Shown here: positions 61,351 to 64,000 of the stretch, piece after piece
Layout of the letters: the number at the start of each line of letters is the position of its first letter
How positions within the stretch are numbered: the stretch's first letter is position 1
Assembly (NCBI GenBank): GCA_000226015.1
Contig: JH152850.1
Span: forward strand, 74,411-138,410
Reading direction: 5' to 3'
Length of the DNA: 64,000 nt
DNA from: Mnemiopsis leidyi
Taxonomy: Eukaryota; Ctenophora; Tentaculata; Lobata; Bolinopsidae
Program-made: the position numbers and the translations under genes
Notes under the pieces: model-generated
Seen by the model: only the letters and a program-made list of their open reading frames with translations
Told to the model about the DNA's origin: nothing
The model's database searches: none

Positions 61351-63895
61351 AAAAGTGAAACACTGAAACAAAAATAGGCAAACTGCAAAAAAACCGCGAG
61401 AGATCAGAACTCCTTGATCAATCAAGTACGCCTGGTCTGAAACTGATGGGAAGCGCCAAAAGTGTCTGATGAGAGTGATTAGATTTAATGAATTAATGAC
61501 GGTAGATCAGCTGATTTGATCGATCAGATCGGGAAATGATGTTCCATAAACACACGTCATCGGATGGCAAGTAATTACCTTTCGTATCTTTCTCAACAAT
61601 ATTGCATAGCAATTGCACATTTATCAGATGATTTGCTGATCACATTTCCTTCAACTGAATTCCCACTGAACCGATGCCAATCAACAAAGTTCAACGTAAA
61701 ATTGTAACGAAACTTGTAATCTACTGACGAAGAATCACAAAAGATGATAAGAAAATAACAAATACTGCAGACTATCAAATAAAAACACACTTTTAACCGT
61801 ACTTAGCTTTCATTGACTGCTCTGCATATCCAATGTGTTGGATTTATGAAATAATATTAGTTTTGGCTCAAAGTATATGATTATATCATATTGATATATT
61901 GTTATCAATATTTTGTTCTCTATTACCATGAGTATCACCACATGTTGGCATGTTGCATTTTATTTCAAGTCAACGACTGATGATCGTTGTAATTTTAAGA
62001 GTTTCGAGTGAACATATGTAAGTTGTAACACATTATTGCAAGATGGGAACTGTAAGTCTCCATCAGTTTCTAAAACAGCATGGTTCCCGATGTTTAAATA
62101 TGTTTATCACCATGGTTACCAGCGGTTACCAGTGTGTATCTCTGATTACCGGTGGTTACCGGTGGTTACCAATGGTTACCGGTGGTTATTAGTGGTTACC
62201 GGTGTGTATCACGGGTTACCATTAGTTACAGGTGGTTAACAACCCTAACCAATCCTAACAATCCTAACAACGCAGAAGCTTCTCTTCGTCCACATACCAT
62301 CGAAGTTCTGAAGAAATACATGAGCAGCTTCCGCAGCTTAGAACACAGAAGCACACAAAAAACACAAAGTTATCAGTGAATGCTGAGGTTAACGCTGTTT
62401 ATAGCAAATTCGGCAAGTTTAGACAACCGTGCTTTATCTCATTCATGATAAAAACAACAGCGACTCTATCAAGTATGTTACAAAGCATAGCAGACAAGAA
62501 CAAGTTTGTGTCACTTATAAAACCACAACACCTGTATATATGGGTTCAGGCACTTTCTATTTGATTATTCTATAAATGGGGACCCAGATTATATATGATC
62601 AATACATATAACGCTTGATCTATTATAGACCATATTGAGATATTTTGTCCCGGATCAGTGTACCTGCTTGTGTTTGAGTTCAATTAGAGTGGTTATAAAG
62701 TAGAATTAAGCAGTAGATCTAATCACTGATATCAAATACACTTATAGTACTGTATACACCTATAATATACTATATAATAACCATATCTAACATTTCAGAA
62801 AGTAGAAAGTGGTGCAAGGTGTTAAACGTGACGGCTGCTGGTATCATGTTTATAGAGTTTAAAACACTTGAGAAAGTACAAAAGTTCAAAACAACAAAAT
62901 GCGTTAGTAAACGTTAACCCAGGTCCCTCTTGAATAAGTGCTTTGAAGTGTTATAGCAGCTTTTCAAGTCGGTTTTATAACAAGATTTCTGTCCCAATTG
63001 GCAGATTACATACTTATATTCAGTGATTTATACGCGTTCAGTTGCAAAATCCAAAAATAATTATATCTAATTTCCTGCCAAAAGATGATGAAGTGACTCA
63101 CTGTAAAAACTGCGCATCTTATTTGGTCCCAACAGTCCGCTTCGGGCGAGGAGTCTCCCATCGGATATATACAAGAGTAAGATTGAAACAGAGATTCAGT
63201 ATTTACACACGTATGCTACTGGATTATTCAAGTGTGTATTACGATTGAAATTAAGATCAAACTCAGGAACCGGAAGGAAATACTATATATATTCGGATAA
63301 AGTGTAGATAAACGCTATCAATTGTCTTGAAACATCGCGGCGACGGATTTTTGTGTTAAGTGTAAGCAAAGCAAAAATAAACACATATGCACTTACTTAG
63401 CAATTTTTAGGGATATATGAAATTTCAACTATTATAGGTTGAACTTGAAGGGATCAAGTAGCAAAGTCTGGTAATATCTAATTGTTACTTACTGCAGATG
63501 TACTGCATTCAGTCATGAATCACATTTATAGAAATGTCTAAGAAGATTAATGGTGTTTAATCTTGATGAATCTCATATAAAGATGCTTGTTTATAGTACC
63601 AATCCTCCACCTGAAGCCACCAAATATCTTTAGAATCTATCACAATCTTAAATCTTTGATTTCAGATGATATTTTTGGCCGCTTCGTTGCTCGTGCATAT
63701 AAAGCATTTTGATTGACATCTATAATCGCACATCAATGATATTGCAATTGCAATAACCTTGCTATTGCTACTTCGAAGAAGCAGCGTGACTTTATAACGC
63801 GGAGAGTTTTAGCTTAGTGGTGGTGGTAAACCGTGCCTCCTCAGCAATATAAACCATCTATTGACAGGTATTTGACAGGGTTATGAACTTCTTAC
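61351..63895. other. no supportable gene; one simple repeat
   Basis: Apart from the decamer array at 62103-62240 nothing recognisable is present. Confidence 0.4.
62103..62240. repeat. 10-bp minisatellite (GGTTACCNGT)n
   Basis: About a dozen imperfect GGTTACCGGT / GGTTACCAGT units, each nearly palindromic (GGTTACC, GGTAACC-like). Confidence 0.8.
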
Positions 63896-64000
63896 ATGTG
63901 GCTGAGTAGACACCCGTTTCTTTAGTTGTTCTTCGCAGATCCAACTCCATTATCACATTCATCGTTGCACGGATCTCTTTTATAATGTTGATGTTGGTAC
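63896..64000 (-). CDS. possible exon running off the window end
   Basis: On the minus strand one frame is open from the window edge to a GTAAGA donor at 63895, encoding INIIKEIRATMNVIMELDLR and then RTKETGVYSAT, ending in phase 1. It looks helical. It cannot join the 61001 exon directly because phases differ, so it needs an intermediate exon or belongs to another gene. It is partial; function unknown. Confidence 0.35.

Overview
The window is animal nuclear DNA: AT-rich, with intron-split genes using GT..AG junctions, LINE and SINE debris, many minisatellites, and two assembly gaps (30342-30918 and 50324-51308). The gene content points to an early-branching invertebrate, most likely a cnidarian. 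The evidence is a large many-exon class C receptor, a multi-C2 MCTP protein, a TIMP-like N-terminal-domain protein, and a secreted protein with two copies of a Cys-rich domain that I associate with cnidarian secreted proteins. The taxon is an inference; no rRNA or mitochondrial marker is present.

Layout. Positions 1584-4665 (minus) hold a five-exon gene for an unrecognised 223-residue protein; its second intron carries a tRNA-derived SINE, a LINE tail and a second SINE. Positions 8465-9927 hold a broken LINE followed directly by a palindromic MITE-like element. Positions 11573-12040 (plus) encode an intronless N-TIMP-type inhibitor. After a gene-poor stretch, 21042-29351 (plus) holds a complete 22-exon class C GPCR (Venus flytrap, nine-cysteine domain, 7TM; about 911 residues) with one suspicious homopolymer frameshift. 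Two of its minisatellites are amplified exon-intron boundaries. Positions 30919-31425 are an unusual GC-rich block beside gap 1. A LINE tail lies at 32525-33330 (minus), and a GC-richer island with unidentified open frames at 37568-38731 (minus). Positions 43339-45428 (plus) hold a seven-exon secreted two-domain gene.

The right end is dominated by an MCTP gene on the minus strand (53722-59044, 14 exons, 952 residues: acidic N-terminus, three C2 domains, C-terminal membrane region). Downstream of it, at 48577-52829, lie further exons that encode a second, diverged version of the MCTP C-terminus. They are phase-compatible with the exon carrying the first membrane segment, so they may be alternative 3' exons of the same gene or a partial tandem paralogue. 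Two candidate upstream exons (61294-61350 and 60907-61001) could give an alternative N-terminus that joins in phase to the C2 core.

All gene models were built by hand from splice signals, reading phase and family motifs; phase is conserved across every junction of the four main multi-exon models, apart from the one noted homopolymer. The genes do not form a pathway. The best leads are the duplicated MCTP C-terminus, the exon-edge minisatellites in the receptor gene, the tandem-domain secreted protein, and the identical 52-base flanks of gap 2.
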